Assembly (NCBI RefSeq): GCF_017654505.1
Contig: NC_054559.1
Coordinates: forward strand, 19,463,792 to 19,527,791
From: Polyodon spathula
Lineage: Eukaryota; Chordata; Actinopteri; Acipenseriformes; Polyodontidae
Reading direction: 5' to 3'
Length of the DNA stretch: 64,000 bases
Shown piece by piece: positions 1 through 12,599 of the stretch. Positions within the stretch are counted from its first letter, which is position 1. Every line of letters begins with the position of its first letter. The notes beneath the pieces were generated by a model, which was not told the DNA's origin, made no database searches, and saw only the letters and a program-made list of their open reading frames with translations. The position numbers were made by a program, and so were the translations under genes.

Positions 1-405
1 AGGAATCATTCTAATGCACTGAGAGCTGAGGTTAAAGGTACAGAGAGGCAGGCATCAATTAGCTTGTTATGTGCTGACCATTCGTCTCATTAAAAAAATC
101 TGTCATTTTTAAAGGCATACAATAAAGCCAGTATATGGTCTGGACTGACTTAAAGAATGCCACTATTGAAAGAATGTTTTCATTTACTGGTGGGGTGTTA
201 TACTAGACTCTGTTATTAAAAAAAAACAAAAAAAAACAGCTAGGGTTTATGACCAGTGACAATCCATCTCAGGTCTCATTACTGTATCGCATTCACTTAA
301 GAGAAGGCATGTGATCCCCTGACTTTAATGGACCCTATATGTCATGACTCATGACCTTTGATTTGTCAATCCTCCCCCAATCGCTCTTTCAAATACATTC
401 ACAAG

Positions 406-409
<4 letters not shown>

Positions 410-501
<92 letters not shown>
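410..501. repeat. (CA)n microsatellite
   Basis: About 46 uninterrupted CA dinucleotides. Reading frames through it give Thr-His runs, which are artefacts of the repeat. The purity and length suggest a polymorphic locus. Confidence 0.98.
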
Positions 502-504
<3 letters not shown>

Positions 505-2799
505 ACGCTTCATTCCAAAGGGAGCCCAAGGATCATCATGTGTCTGCAGAACTCTCTCTAGCCCTTAAACAAACTCGAATTCCTTCTGGTCAGAGAGGAA
601 ATCTGCAGTGAAGTCTGTTCTCAGAACAGTTGCGAAGCATTTAGAAACATGTTGCTGAAGAAAAATGGGATCGGTTCTCAAAGCCATTTACTGTAAGCCT
701 TCAGTAATGCGTTTTCTTTTCTAAAAGGAAAATAAAACATCAATTACTGTAAATTGGAGAAAAAAAACCAACAAGAGACAATTTACAACAAACTTCTTAC
801 AAGCCCCTGAAATAAATGACTGGATTGTTGGGGTTTTTTTTCTAGCGTTGAGAATGTAGCCCAATGTTATCAATCAATATGTGCATTGTTCTGCCAGACT
901 GCCCTCAATTAAAGTCTATCAGACCTGCTAGCTGGCTCTTTGTAATTGAAACAGAGTCCATGCACCCTTTTTTATTGTCTGTTGTCATTATTCCTCACAC
1001 CTAATTTATTTATTGAATGTATTTGACAGGGACAACGTACAATTTTTAACATTTTCGACACATCATTAGATGTATTGCACCTAGATTTAGCTATGAGCTC
1101 ATTTTCTTTGACAGTAAAATTAAATAATAATAATAACAGTTACAAATGAACTCAAGAAACACAGAACAGAGACTATAAAGCAAGGTACATGCGAGGAAAT
1201 ATAAACATGTTAAATGCCAAAATGAATTCAAATTCACCATGGAAAACTTTCAGAAAGGTTATGGTGTATAAAACATACATTTATGCATATAAATATATAA
1301 AACATACCTTTAAAGATTACATTAAAGGTTATTCCATACTCCCGGCATTATCAACAGGTGAGCTGGGAGTTTACAAATCACTCTCTGGCATTTCTGTGAC
1401 ATATCCCTGCAGACAGACCAGGTGGAGTGTGATCACCCTTACCTGCAGCACTACAGGTGGGGCCAGCGCTGTTCCCACTGCACTGCTGAAGAGCGACTCT
1501 GGGACATCAGCATTGAGTCGGATAATCCTCGATATAGACTATAATAGGAGGTTGTCTTTAAAAAGCAAGCAGCAAAAACAGTTTGATTAGCAAAGCCCTG
1601 AACTTTTTAAAGTAAAACCACTTTAACTGTGTGTAAAAACTAGTAAAGCCACATTAACTGTGAAAGCACTAAAAAAAAAAACTATTGTCATATACTGACA
1701 CACTTTTTAAGTAGATAAATACATTATTATTATTAAACTAGAAGAGAATAAAGAAGCTAAAGTTTTTTTTTTTTTTTTTAACTGAATGTTTTGGAGTACA
1801 CTATTACAACAAAGTTGTATAATACAGGACTTATAATATATGTTTAATCTTATTAAGGAAACATTTAAAGCACCCACTCTCCTTTTGTTTTTTTCTGGAC
1901 CTAAACTTGATTGTGTATACCTGCTGCCCTGGTATTGATAACACATTTCCACCAGCTGTGCCGTACAGTGTGTGTGTATGCTTGGGACAGACACCCAGGT
2001 TTTGCAGGCTGTAGAAAAAGGCTCATTTCCATGGACCAGCCCTTTGAAAAACCTGCATCAAAACTCAGGATCACACACAGTATAAGGACACAGTGCCCTT
2101 ACACCAATGAGAAGTCGTCTGAATTCTCTAGGCTGGTTAAGCAACCTAATAAAACAGAAGAATGATACTCTGCATTGCTTACAACTGAGGTGCAGGTCTA
2201 TGCCACCTTCCGTTAACTGCAAGCTACAGTTGCACGCATTTGCTTGAGAAAGGTATGGTAAGCATATATGTTGTATAGAACCTGCTGGGGGGGGGATGCA
2301 TTGTATTTAAAAAAATAAAGCTTGAGGCTATGGTTTCAGAAGTTCGTCCAGAATGAAACCAGGAGCTGGCACAAAACACAGTGATTTAGATTTTATACCT
2401 AGAACGGATGCACCTGTATGTTAATCAGTTGCCTCCTTGGCGGTCTCTCCCGCCAGACTGGTCTCCTTGGCTTTGTGATGCCTGCTTGGCAGCCCAGGTC
2501 CACAGTATTGTGTGCCTTGGGCAGCAGATGGCATGTGCCCCCCCCCTCCCCCCATTATCCCTTTGAAAGATGAGCTAGAGAAGATCCACATCACAGTCAA
2601 CACCAGCAAACATTGTCTGTTAATCCTCTTTCAACTCTGCCGATGTGACTTGCATTGCCAGGGCTACTCTGAATATAAGTGTGCTGTACTATGGTGCTGG
2701 AAGAAGACCAGCAATCACTTCACATCTTTTTTTAAAAGTTGACTTTATTTATTTCTTCTGCTGTAATCCGAACCTGATATCCACCCTATAAGAAGTCAG
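502..2799. other. No recognised gene; unique-looking AT-rich DNA
   Basis: No exon, RNA gene or tandem array is recognised. The stretch around 1001-1062 (TTTATTTATTGAATG, then GACAGGGACAACGTAC) resembles a dispersed repeat type common in fish genomes, but no second copy occurs here to confirm it. Short homopolymers lie at 1763-1779 (T), 2286-2293 (G) and 2539-2555 (C-rich). The open frame at 1189-1590 has no recognisable domain. Confidence 0.5.
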
Positions 2800-3020
2800 T
2801 TTTATTATGCATAGTTGCAATGTACTTAATGTGTTTTGCATGATATATGTAAGTATATAATTGTATCAGAAAAGGATTAGGGTTACAGTATATCATGCAA
2901 AAAAAATGCATACATATGTGCATTGTACTGGAACGATGCATAATAACATTGTAATGGTGTGTAACTTCACATGTATTTACCAAGTAATTACTATGTAAAT
3001 ACACAGTAATTAGAGGAAGT
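2800..3020. mobile_element. Foldback (palindromic MITE-like) element, diverged copy
   Basis: The left arm reads TTATGCATAGTTGCAATG and TGTACTTAATGTG. The centre has TATCAGAAAAGGATTAGGG. The right arm is roughly the reverse complement of the left and ends GTAAATACACAGTAATTAGA. The same arm occurs near 11.9, 15.4, 21.6, 26.2, 38.6 and 59.8 kb, so it is a dispersed family. The outer terminal repeat seen in the 38.4-kb copy is missing on the left. No coding capacity. The superfamily is not certain. Confidence 0.7.
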
Positions 3021-3039
3021 TTATGGAAAGTCTTTCTGA

Positions 3040-3708
3040 TTTTATTCAGGCTATTGTGCTGCAGGATTTTTATTGCTGCAGGGTCTGTGGATGCCTCCGG
3101 GTGAAGTTTGCAGGTGGAGTGAAGGAGAATTGTAAGGACTGAAGGAGAGCGGTTCTGCTGAACACTCACGCTAGCTTGCATGTCAGCGTGTTCAGCTTCA
3201 TTGTGTCCAATCAATACGTTTTAAGCATTAACTTGCAAAAGAAGAAAACCATTCATGCTGCAGTGCAGGAGTCAGGAGATAAGAGTTTTTTTTTTCTTCT
3301 TCTCAGTCCTAAAGAGCTGTATACCAAACCCACTGTAGAGATAGGGGCTGGTTGATTTATTAAGGCATTCAATGTACAATTGCAGTGGGAATCTGGAAGT
3401 AAAAAATAAATATATATGGAGATATTTTTCATTCTATTTCAGGTATTGTATTTTTAAGATATACATAAATAAATGGCTAAAATTTTCTAAAAGACAGATT
3501 TCAGAGTTTAGGAAACGGGATGTGTGTCAATATAAGATACTTTGTTAATTTACATGTAATTCAATGACTAAGTGTCAAATAACACTGCAGTAACACAGCA
3601 AATATGCACTTACCAGAATGAAAACTGTTACTAGTTGTTAGTTGTTAAGGTTTACACACGTGGCCATGTATTTACATGTAATTACCATGTAACAGTGTAG
3701 TTACGGTG
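3040..3708. other. No recognised feature
   Basis: AT-rich sequence. The part at 3640-3705 (GTATTTACATGTAATTACCATGTAACAGTGTAG) may be a remote relative of the foldback-element arm, but the match is too loose to call. Confidence 0.4.
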
Positions 3709-3811
3709 CACCCACCCACTCACCCACTCACTCACCCATTCACCCACTCACTCACCCACTCACTCACTCACTCACTCACTCACTCACTCACTCACTCACT
3801 CACTCACTCAG
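3709..3811. repeat. (CACT)n microsatellite with CACC variants
   Basis: About 25 tetranucleotides. The left half mixes CACC with CACT, and the right half is pure ACTC. This asymmetry suggests an older, mutated left side and a younger, expanding right side. Confidence 0.97.
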
Positions 3812-5084
3812 CAATCAGAGACAGAAGCAGAAAAAAAGACACAGGCGTTCTCTCTTTTTAGGTCTATTGTTAATTTGCAGTCAGCGATCCAGAAGGCATC
3901 CATTGGCTTCATTTTATAGATAATTTTTTTGAATTCAATGTTTAATTATGTACTCATTTTAATACAAAATATCTTAACCTGGTTTTCTTGTCTCAGAGTC
4001 CCTGAGTAAAAAAATACATGATTGAATACAATACTTTCTCTTTTAAGGCACTGGCAAAGCAATGAATGTGGTCAGTAGTGTCCAGGTCTAAGAAAGTGCG
4101 AAGAGATGTAATTATTGAATATGTAGATGTGTGCTTATGCAATCTGCTGCTGTGTGAATCATTCTTAACTCTAAAAAAAAAAAGAAGCATTCAGTGAATG
4201 ATACACAGACTACTTTTATTTGATCCACTGCTTCATAAACTATTACGCTGTACCAAAGGAGACATGCTCCATTTGTGGGGCAGACAAACACAAAGTGCTT
4301 GAACTAAACTCAATCAGCTACCAGACAGAATTCATTACACAAGGAGCGAAGTGAATGGGGACACTGAAATGATATTGAGTGGGAGAAACCTTCATTCGAG
4401 CCAGTAACATGCTATTAAAATAAGATAGATTTTTTTTTTTTTTAAAAGCAGACTCTTCTGCCATAAAAAAAATAAATAAATGAACAAGCGTTTTAATGCA
4501 TTTCAGCAACCATGTCTATTTAAATACCTTATTAAATTTAGTGCTACCTACATTCTGGGTCCTTTCATACATGAATGTATCATTTAAGCATCTTCTCAAG
4601 ATCTCCTGTAGAGCCAGTAGTACAGCCTCTTATTCTCATCGTGTCTCATTGTGTCATTGTGGATGGACTCCACTTGTTTCATTTGCTACCAGATATTAAA
4701 AACGAGGAATGGAACTGTTTATTTTTGCGTCTCTTGGGCGGTTAGTTTTAAAGCACTTTCCAAACTCTTTCTAACCCTGAGTTCCAGATAATTAAGTGTT
4801 ATACTCCTGCTGTGGTCTTTGAATTAATTCCACTTAATGAGATGACATAGCACAGCACCTCCCCCACTATATCTTTTACTGTTTAAAAGACCACCTACAG
4901 AGAATCTTTTCATAAGGAGTCAAATCCATTGGTGGAAAAATGCAGCAACTGTACAATGTTGCAGAGGCACAGAGATTATTGAACCCAATGCTGCATTGTG
5001 TCTGACACAAGTGGATTTTATATCCGGTAGCCAAGATAACACATTTTTGATCAGTATGATAAGATGTGGTTGAATTATAAAAAG
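3812..5084. other. No recognised feature
   Basis: Unique-looking AT-rich sequence with short A or T runs near 4170 and 4431-4443. No coding similarity, tandem array or RNA gene is seen. Confidence 0.5.
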
Positions 5085-5350
5085 GTGCAACTATAAAAAA
5101 AGACAGTCAGGCATCAAAACAAGACACCGGTCATTAGTATCAGCAATGGCAAAACCAGGGCAAGTGTTCTCCAAAAGAGCCAGCTGTGGTTGCAAACAGT
5201 TAGTGACGGACAGAGAGAAAAGACGGCAAGGTGCTATTGATCATTGTATCAGCAATAGCAAAAAACGAAGGAAAAGTAAGACAGTGGCGGCTGCAAACAA
5301 GGATGGACAGAGGGACGATAGAGGTCCTAATAAAGTGGCCAGGGAGTGTA
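5085..5350 (+). mobile_element. Tc1-like DNA transposon fragment (family shared with 10.1 and 54.0 kb)
   Basis: The right end, AGGTCCTAATAAAGTGGCC followed by AGGGAGTGTA, has the terminal-repeat form also present at both ends of the 53754-54240 copy. Inside, AGTATCAGCAATGGCAAAAC and the following 80 bases match the reverse complement of 9970-10090. The translation carries a basic stretch like the helix-turn-helix linker of Tc1 transposases (GCKQLVTDREKR here; PRTVTRRQRE in the 10-kb copy). No left terminal repeat is found, so the copy is 5'-truncated. The catalytic part of a transposase is absent. Family identity is inferred from the repeat ends. Confidence 0.6.
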
Positions 5351-6953
5351 TACATTAATAAACAGATATAGATAGAGGACAGTTGCCTCCAGCACAAGCT
5401 CCAGTCTATTTGTTAAGTCTCTCTTCAAAAGGCCCAGTGTTGTTTAATTATCTTCACTGGATTTCAATGCCCCAGAAAACACATTGGATCTCTTTGAAAA
5501 TCAACAAGTAGATCCCGACCTGTAAACACAGAGCTTCGGTTCATTTGGATCATTCTTGTGACTTGACCAACACGTCTGCGTTCCTTGTGAAACAGAGAGG
5601 CACAGTGTTGCAGGGCACTGGTTTTTCTGTGTGACTAAAACGTCTCTGTCGACGTCAGAGTAAATCAAACTGATCTCAAGGCTGGCTGCAGTGATATGTG
5701 GTCAAGGTCTATTTTCTGTATTAGGAAAATAATGGCCATGGTTACTGTTTCTTTAACCCTTTAAATCATAGTGCAAACATATGGTAACTCACTTTAGACA
5801 GATTTTTTTACATTTTAAGTTTTTTTTTACTCCCAATCAGCACAATAGTAGCACTATATTTTAATTAGGAGGAACCAATTACAAATCCGATTATGTACAA
5901 GCCCCTAAATGAAACATGAGTTGTTTATTTCTGGTTGGGTAACACACTGACCATTCTGAAGCAGGCAGAAAGCCAACTGGTGGAAGTTTAAATGATCAGC
6001 CACTTCAGCCTTTGGAAAGTTGACATAGATTGTTAGATCATAATATGTTGGAATGATGAACCAAACCAGCGGATAGATTCCCGTCATGTTTTCTGCAGCT
6101 TTAGAAGATACTCAAAATCGCTGGGAAAAACAGAGGTGCAGAAATAATGGCGAATATACATATAATTATCCTTGCTAATGACTTTATCTGTGTCATTATT
6201 TATGTGTTCTGGATGATTTTACCCATATGCTTGCAAGATATCTTATCAATTACAAGCACTCAACCCTAAGCCTCTGATCTTGCCTGCTATAAAATGGGGT
6301 CCTGAGCGATAGAGCTTCAGTGAGCAACTCTTGGATGCCATACCCTGGGAGCTGCTTGAGGATTCAGGGGGGCGCACACTGTTTTTTAGCTCAAGGGGGA
6401 GAAAGCTCTCTGTAACCACTGATAACCGCCTCCTACCTCCATCCATTACTGCGCTGCCGAGCCCACCCGCTGTTTTCCTAATGAGAACCGAGGACCCCTG
6501 ACTGCCCTTCACCTTTGGAGACCACGATTAAAAACTGGCTAAAAGACGCAGAAAAAGATAGATCTGTGCTGCTGAAGTGCTGAGAAACATTTACTGCAAG
6601 CAAGCAGAGCAAGCCGGTTGCATTACCAAATTACCAGAGAAACAGGAGAGGAGTGCTACTGTGTGTATCTGTGACTGATGTGCTCCATGAGATACTGGAA
6701 GTCTCCCTGGGTTTATTAGACTGGTAGCTGCAGGCTGGAAATTCTATTAAAAAATATAATACTGCTTTCCTGCCTGTGTAGCGTTTGTAGTTTAAAAGTC
6801 TAAACAACTACCTTAAATGTGCTCTAATAATAATAAGAAGAATAAGAATAATACTAATAATAATATCAGCAATATAGTGTACCTGTTTTCATCTGTCAAA
6901 TGTTGGTGGTAATGTTCTTTGCTGAAATGTTGATTGGCCTCTCAGCTGGAATA
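5351..6953. other. No recognised feature
   Basis: Mostly unique-looking sequence. Positions 6240-6530 are less AT-rich than the surroundings and have an 88-codon open frame on the minus strand with no recognised domain. A short irregular AATAATAAG-rich patch lies at 6826-6866. Confidence 0.45.
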
Positions 6954-6979
6954 CCCCCCCCCCCCCCCCCCGCCCCCCC
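6954..6979. repeat. Poly-C tract (C18-G-C7)
   Basis: Eighteen C, one G and seven more C. The opposite strand is a G-tract that could form a G-quadruplex. Such tracts are also prone to assembly length errors. Confidence 0.95.
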
Positions 6980-7084
6980 GAATGGTGATACTAATATGGT
7001 GGAGATTGGGACCAAGCAGTTAAACGCTAAAGCATAGCTTTAAATATACCAGTCTTGAATACTACTTAAGGTATTGAAAGAAGG

Positions 7085-7183
7085 TTGAATGAAGAGTTAC
7101 CTCCATTGTCCAAAGCCTGATTGACAGGAAAGTTCCTAACAAGCCAATCAGGCTTTGGACAATGGAGGTAACTCTTCATTCAA
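7085..7183. repeat. Perfect 39-bp inverted repeat (hairpin) with 21-base loop
   Basis: The left arm is 7085-7123 (begins TTGAATGAAGAGTTACCTCC) and the right arm is 7145-7183 (ends GGTAACTCTTCATTCAA). They are exact reverse complements over 39 bases. The loop contains a further short stem, AGGAA-AG-TTCCT. Neither arm contains simple sequence. It could be a small foldback element, a template-switch product or a transcribed long hairpin. No flanking terminal repeat of a known transposon is obvious. Confidence 0.95.
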
Positions 7184-8480
7184 TGTTCTTCATTCAAATG
7201 TTCTACTGCAGGTGTATTTACAGTTTCCTACCTGAAACTTTGCTTAGGGTTATTGAGAAACGACAGCAAAACCTAGTGAAAAAACAAACTGAAGGCTATT
7301 TAAAGGTAGCAAATAAATAAATAATGAAGGTAATTTTATGTTAATAAAACAATTACCAGTATTAGTTATATAACCAACCCATTCCTTTTTTATTCATTTT
7401 TAGTTCCCCTTGGCTCAATCGTAACCTAATCGATATTAAGAGATAATCCTGAGAAATATAATTACCATATGAATTGCTCTGTAATTCCTGTTAATTATTA
7501 CCTGGTTAAAATAAAGCATGCCCAAATCTTTTACTTGAATAAGAAACATCTCTTAGTATGCAGGAAACAATTTTATTTAAAAATATGACTAATCGTGTCT
7601 CTTATGTAAAGGTTCTTTCACCTAAAAGTTGTTTTTGGTTTCAAATCTGTTCATTTTACACTGCGTGCCAATAAAGTTGTTCTTTTCTAATCCTCCCCCC
7701 TCATTATACTTGTCATATCTCTATTGTTTTCTTTCTCTCCTATTCATATATATATATAGAATGGGTAGAGCTAGAAACTTGTTCTAATTTATGACTTGTG
7801 GTTCCATCAATTAGTACTGTTGTCTGCACATGCTGACCAGCAATGGCAGGGTTTTGCTGAGAAGACACAATCTTCTAATGATTTCTTTCCCAGTGTTAAT
7901 GGTGGCATATTTTTCAGGAAGAAATCAAATATTTTTCCTTTGGGTGTCTGCAGCCCTAAGTCTGTGACTGAGTTCATCGATAACATGTTCTCAGTTCAAA
8001 CAGTCCATTGCGATTTTTACTATATTTCTTTTTGGTAACTTAGAAAGAACTCTGTGGAAGTTCCCATTGTTTTCCATAGGTTAAAACAAATACAGTGCCC
8101 CCCCTGTTTATAAGGAGGTCCTTTAAACCATGAGACCAGTATAAATCACATATCGGAAATCAACCAGTCACAGTACAGTATTTGCTTATTGTGTGTACAG
8201 AAGTCATTCGTGCATAGAACTCTGTATGACAAGACCCACAAACTAATCAATAAGCCTCCTCAGACCTGACAGACACACACACACACATGCAGGCAGGCAT
8301 ACCCTGCCCATGGCAGTCTGAAAAGGAGAGTATTCTCTGCAGATCAAAGAAGACATGCTCTCCCTGCCTTTCTGCTCAAGCACCATCCTGCTCTCTTTAA
8401 ACGTCTTTTCCAAGCCCAAATTACATCAGGCCCAGAATACAAGTGATCTAAAGTTAAATCTGAGGTTGGATGGGAGAGGT
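7184..8480. other. No recognised feature
   Basis: Unique-looking AT-rich sequence. It holds a short (AT)n run near 7747-7758 and a short CA run near 8273-8286. No gene or dispersed repeat is recognised. Confidence 0.5.
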
Positions 8481-8500
8481 GGGGGGGGGGGGGGGGGGGG
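8481..8500. repeat. Poly-G tract (G20)
   Basis: Twenty consecutive G after GAGAGGT, capable in principle of G-quadruplex formation. Confidence 0.95.
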
Positions 8501-8889
8501 TGGTGTGTGGGCGAAGTGAACAGATGGCCTTCCTTTAAACACAGAGCCATGTTGCCAGTTAATTAATGCTGGCTGTAATTAAACTCTACACAAATTAGCT
8601 GAGAGGACCCATTCTTCTGAAATGCTGAAACGCTACCTTGTATCTCTGAGTTGCAGGGCTTCCCAAAACACTGGCCATGAAGGAGCTATCAAGCTGGGAG
8701 GCTGGAGAGGGACTGGGGTGCCAAAACTGTGCTGACAAACGAAGGCTTTTTAAATTTAACTTACTGTTTTAAACAACTGTTCCACTGTGTCATAAATGAT
8801 TATTTTCCGCTGGCTAGTGAATTACATTTTAAAGGGCACTATCTGTCTGGAATTGGTATTACTTGTTGCTGAGGGCTGTTTGCTAGAGA

Positions 8890-9260
8890 TGAGGAGGTGC
8901 CTGTGAAGCAGATTGAGAAAGATTCAAACTAGAGGTAGAAGTTTATCTCTGGAGGCCTGGGTTTGAATCCTGCTGTAGAGGAATGCGAGGATCGTGTCAC
9001 CAAGTGGACTAGAAACTGGAGTGGGAGAGTTTTATAACTCTGAGTGGAGAATTCATGCATTTCCTACACCTCCAGCTCTCCTATCCACCCCATGAAGGAG
9101 GCATATACCATCACATACCATCACCTCCCCGTAGAGAAAGGGAACTTGGCCATTCTCTTAAATCTGCTGTTTGATGCTGGTGACCGCCTTACATAACTCA
9201 ACGTAACACAAGTTTAACAGATGCTTTGGAATCAAGTAAATGTAATCTGTCTGAGTTTTA
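8890..9260 (+). mobile_element. Possible tRNA-derived SINE relic
   Basis: GGCCTGGGTTTGAATCCTGC at about 8956-8975 fits an RNA polymerase III B-box (GGTTCRANNCC with one change). About 240 bases later, TTAACAGATGCTTTGG and AAGTAAATGTAAT resemble an L2-type SINE tail. The upstream A-box is weak. No second copy occurs in the window, so this rests on two motifs only. Confidence 0.35.
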
Positions 9261-9831
9261 GTTATTCGAGTCTTAATTCCACTTTATTGGTAATGTATTG
9301 ACAATGACAATAACAGAATGAATGTTGTAATGATAAGACATTGAACCACAACCCTACACTGCTGTAAACTTTTCTAAGAGCGCTACAGTCCTTTAAGAGA
9401 AACGCTACAGCAACAAGTTCCCAAATCACAGGTGGGAGGGCTTTCGACAAGGTTAAATCCAAGAGCAAAACCAGGCAAGGGCAGCTGAGCCTAATGGAAC
9501 TTGACTGCAGTATCTTTCGACATGAGAACAAACACACACACACACTGGATGCTTCCAAGAATCATCTAACCAAGTCTGACTCACTGGCTTTGATATTCAA
9601 AACATGAGGCTAGATTTCAAAGAGGTGCCTTTGGAATGCGAGTAAATAGTGGAAACCTACAAAGAAAGAGACTTTTGAGAGCAGGTCATACATTACGTGC
9701 CACTTTGATGAACACAGGCATCAATCAATGGTATTAAAATCAGCTACACAATAGTACCCATTTTCCATAAAACACATCCCTTCTGGTTTGACCATATGCA
9801 GTGTGTTGCCCAGAAACTATACAAGATAGCT

Positions 9832-9854
9832 GCCCCCCCACCCCCCCACCCCCA
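9832..9854. repeat. C-rich tract
   Basis: Three C runs separated by single A residues, roughly C8-A-C7-A-C5. Simple sequence. Confidence 0.9.
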
Positions 9855-9961
9855 GGATCATTAATGGAAAATCTCAATGAACCCATTGGGACACCATTAT
9901 AATAGCACTGCTTTTCAGAACCATTAGCATATGACATCATTACCAGCAGTGGCAATATACT

Positions 9962-10327
9962 AGATCTGTGAGCAATAATTTCTTACAAACGTCTGTTTCT
10001 CTCTGTCTGCGAGTAACTGTTCGTGGCCACAGCTGTCTCTTTTGGAGCCCTTGTTTTGCCATTGCTGATACTGATGACTTGTGTCTGATGCCTGACTGTC
10101 CCTTCTGTAGTTGCGCCTGCACGACGTGCACCCACTATCAATGCTCATCAGATACTTTTAGACCTTTGCCTTTTTCCCTTTTCTGGTAGATTTGTGCTGC
10201 TCCCACGGATTTATAGTGTTGCACAGATCACATGTCACAGCAGGTGATCAACCCACTTTGCATCTCTGATTCAGAGCGACGCCACGTCCAATCAGTAGAC
10301 ACATCCTAATGAAAAGTGTCAGGGAAC
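9962..10327 (-). mobile_element. Tc1-like DNA transposon fragment, minus orientation
   Basis: Read on the minus strand, this copy matches the 5085-5350 fragment across GGACAGTCAGGCATCAGA, AGTATCAGCAATGGCAAAAC and the following basic coding stretch. Read on the plus strand, 10195-10290 matches 54110-54205 of the third copy (GATCACATG-TCACAG, then TGATCAA, then TCTGATTCAG). At 10303-10327, CATCCTAATGAAAAGTGTCA resembles the family terminal repeat. The other end (near 9962) lacks a terminal repeat and is truncated. Minus-strand frames give PRTVTRRQRE, like the second helix-turn-helix region of Tc1 transposases, but it is frameshifted and carries no catalytic domain. Confidence 0.6.
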
Positions 10328-11860
10328 AGACCGTGTCAGGGAACATAATGAATCGATCATGTTTGCTAAATATCATATATTGTTCTATTTATTTATTTAA
10401 TGATGTATTGTTTTGTCTGTACGATTTGGCTCCTACCTTGTACTCCTTGTGCTTTCAAACTGACCAGCTTACTCCCCAGACGACTACTGTACTGTACCGG
10501 GGCTGAGATTGATTTGACCCAAAAACATACAAGTGGTAACTGGGACTCTTGCCACTTGCAAGTTATTATTTCAGCAGAGCTTCGTTTGTTCCAGAAATAC
10601 ATTTGTACCCTTCCAGGTTGTTGAGTGCAAATGTAAGTGTGCGAGATGAACGTGTTAATTGCCAATTAGGCCCTACCCTCTGCAAAGGGTGTCTGTCTGT
10701 GTTTTTGTGCATGGAGGGGCTTGAAGCTGGGAGACTGAGGAATGGCTACATTTCAGCCCTGCTTTCCTGTTTGAGAAGGCACTGTCTACAGTTACTGACC
10801 TATATGCCAGTCTTCAGTGACAGAACAAAGCTTGCCATTTACTTGTTAAAATTTAATTAGTCAGTGAAGCCGCAGGGGCCGCATCACCTGGGTTTAAATG
10901 AAGGCTGACAGAAGGCATTAACTTGTGAGAATAAGAAGCTATGCTTTGTGCTGCTGTGCTCCTGTGATCCTCGTCTCCACGGAAACAAAGACACAGAGGT
11001 GTCCCAGTTAATGCACTCCCTCCAATTACAGTCCACACTTTGTTTTATAAAAGGATCTTCCAACTAAAGTGCGACAGATAATTCAGAACCCTACGGACAT
11101 GAGAATTCGTCACAGTGGTCACAAAACTGACCTGTCCTTGTGTTTCAGGATGCTGGCTGTGAGCAGATACATGATAAGATCAGAACATTTAAAAGTTTTT
11201 AATTCAAAATGTGAATCAGATATCAGGAATGTCTCCATTTTCTAGAGTTTGGTATTTACAGGACAATTGCCCTCAGCTAGCAAGGTTTGAGGGGATCCAT
11301 AAAACATCTCTAGGGGGAAACTCTCTAAATTGTTTTGTATGTAAATTGGCATTTAGTATCATGGCTGAAAAAATATGCCTACATGTTATCATTGACAAAA
11401 CATATCCACATAAAACAAATTCAAGTAAAACTTGTTTTTCCCTCATTTGCTTATTTTACATATAATGAACTATACAGACATAATGGGTAATACTTAATAT
11501 TCATTCAATGTAGGAGGAGGGCATGGCTCAGTGTTTGTTAACTAATTGTCATTAATTGCTTTGCAGCTTGTCTATAAAATTACACACACAAAAAAACATC
11601 TTTTGCTTCTGCAAAACCCTGCATTCAAAAAAAGTAGTAGAGGTTAATTAAAAAAAAAATAATTCTATTCGAAGCAAATAATAACAATAATAATAATAAT
11701 GCATTCTGTAGGAATAAAAAAAGCAGCTTTGCACATTTCTGTGCTCCATTAAAAACATGCAGTGCACGTACTGCCCAGTACTGTTGTATGCACGTAATGT
11801 AACATTCATGGTGCAGTGGAAACGCCTTTGTCAATGATACAGAACTAGAGTTAGGTTTAG
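10328..11860. other. No recognised feature
   Basis: Several open frames of 60-103 codons lie at 10393-11038, but none shows a domain and they overlap in opposite directions. Short A runs occur near 11590 and 11648. Nothing else is seen. Confidence 0.45.
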
Positions 11861-12030
11861 AATGAGGGTTAGGGTTAGGGTTAGGGTTAGGATGAGAGTT
11901 ATATCATGCAAAAAAATATACACATTAAGTACACTGTAACTATGCATAATAATAATAATATTGTAATCATGTGTAAGCACACATGTATTTACTAATTAAC
12001 TACAATGTAAATGCACAGTAATTAGAGAGC
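11861..12030. mobile_element. Foldback element, right arm with telomere-like core
   Basis: Four TTAGGG-type hexamers (about 11867-11892) are followed by TTATATCATGCAAAAAAATA and the right arm of the foldback family, ending GCACAGTAATTAGAGAG. The arm holds a short (AAT) expansion after TATGCATAATA. The left arm is missing. Confidence 0.7.
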
Positions 12031-12599
12031 CGGAATGTAAAATTTAGATCTACCATGAAATCCACTCCATTTCTGCCCCCATTACAGTGCAAGCTTCCCT
12101 CTCAATAAATCATTTTTCACCCTGTCAAATAAAGAAAGAAATTGTGAAAGGACCGTGGCTGTCAGAAGCCTATTTCTGAGAAACATACATCACAATGGTT
12201 CACACTCTTATGCAGTCGATAACGTCTTGTCACGTAAGGTCGTAAACATACAGGGATTGCTCCTTTCGCTTTTCTGTAGCCGGTGAGAGGGCTTGGCTCG
12301 TTGGAATAATTCACAAGCAGGCTACTGAGTGAGAAAGATAGCTCTCGCTCTGTGCTGTGTTCCATCTGGAGCTTCTACAGCTGCTTTAGATGATGAGTCT
12401 TTTCCTCTGGCTGGCACAGGAAGTCTGTCATAAAACCCTTAATGGGATTATAGATTACCAGTGGGTTTAACTGGCCAAACTGGCCTACAAAAAAAAAAAG
12501 AAGAAAAAACTAAAAGCATTTACGTGTTGCCATAAATTGTCGCAAACACACTTGTCACTTTGGCCCATTAGATTAGGATGTTCCGAGCTGGTAACTGTG

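Noticed and set aside
351..611. Open frame with a long Thr-His run
   Set aside because: It is the CA microsatellite read in frame; the flanking residues have no recognisable domain.
1189..1590. 133-codon plus-strand frame
   Set aside because: No motif and AT-rich start; possibly within a dispersed repeat.
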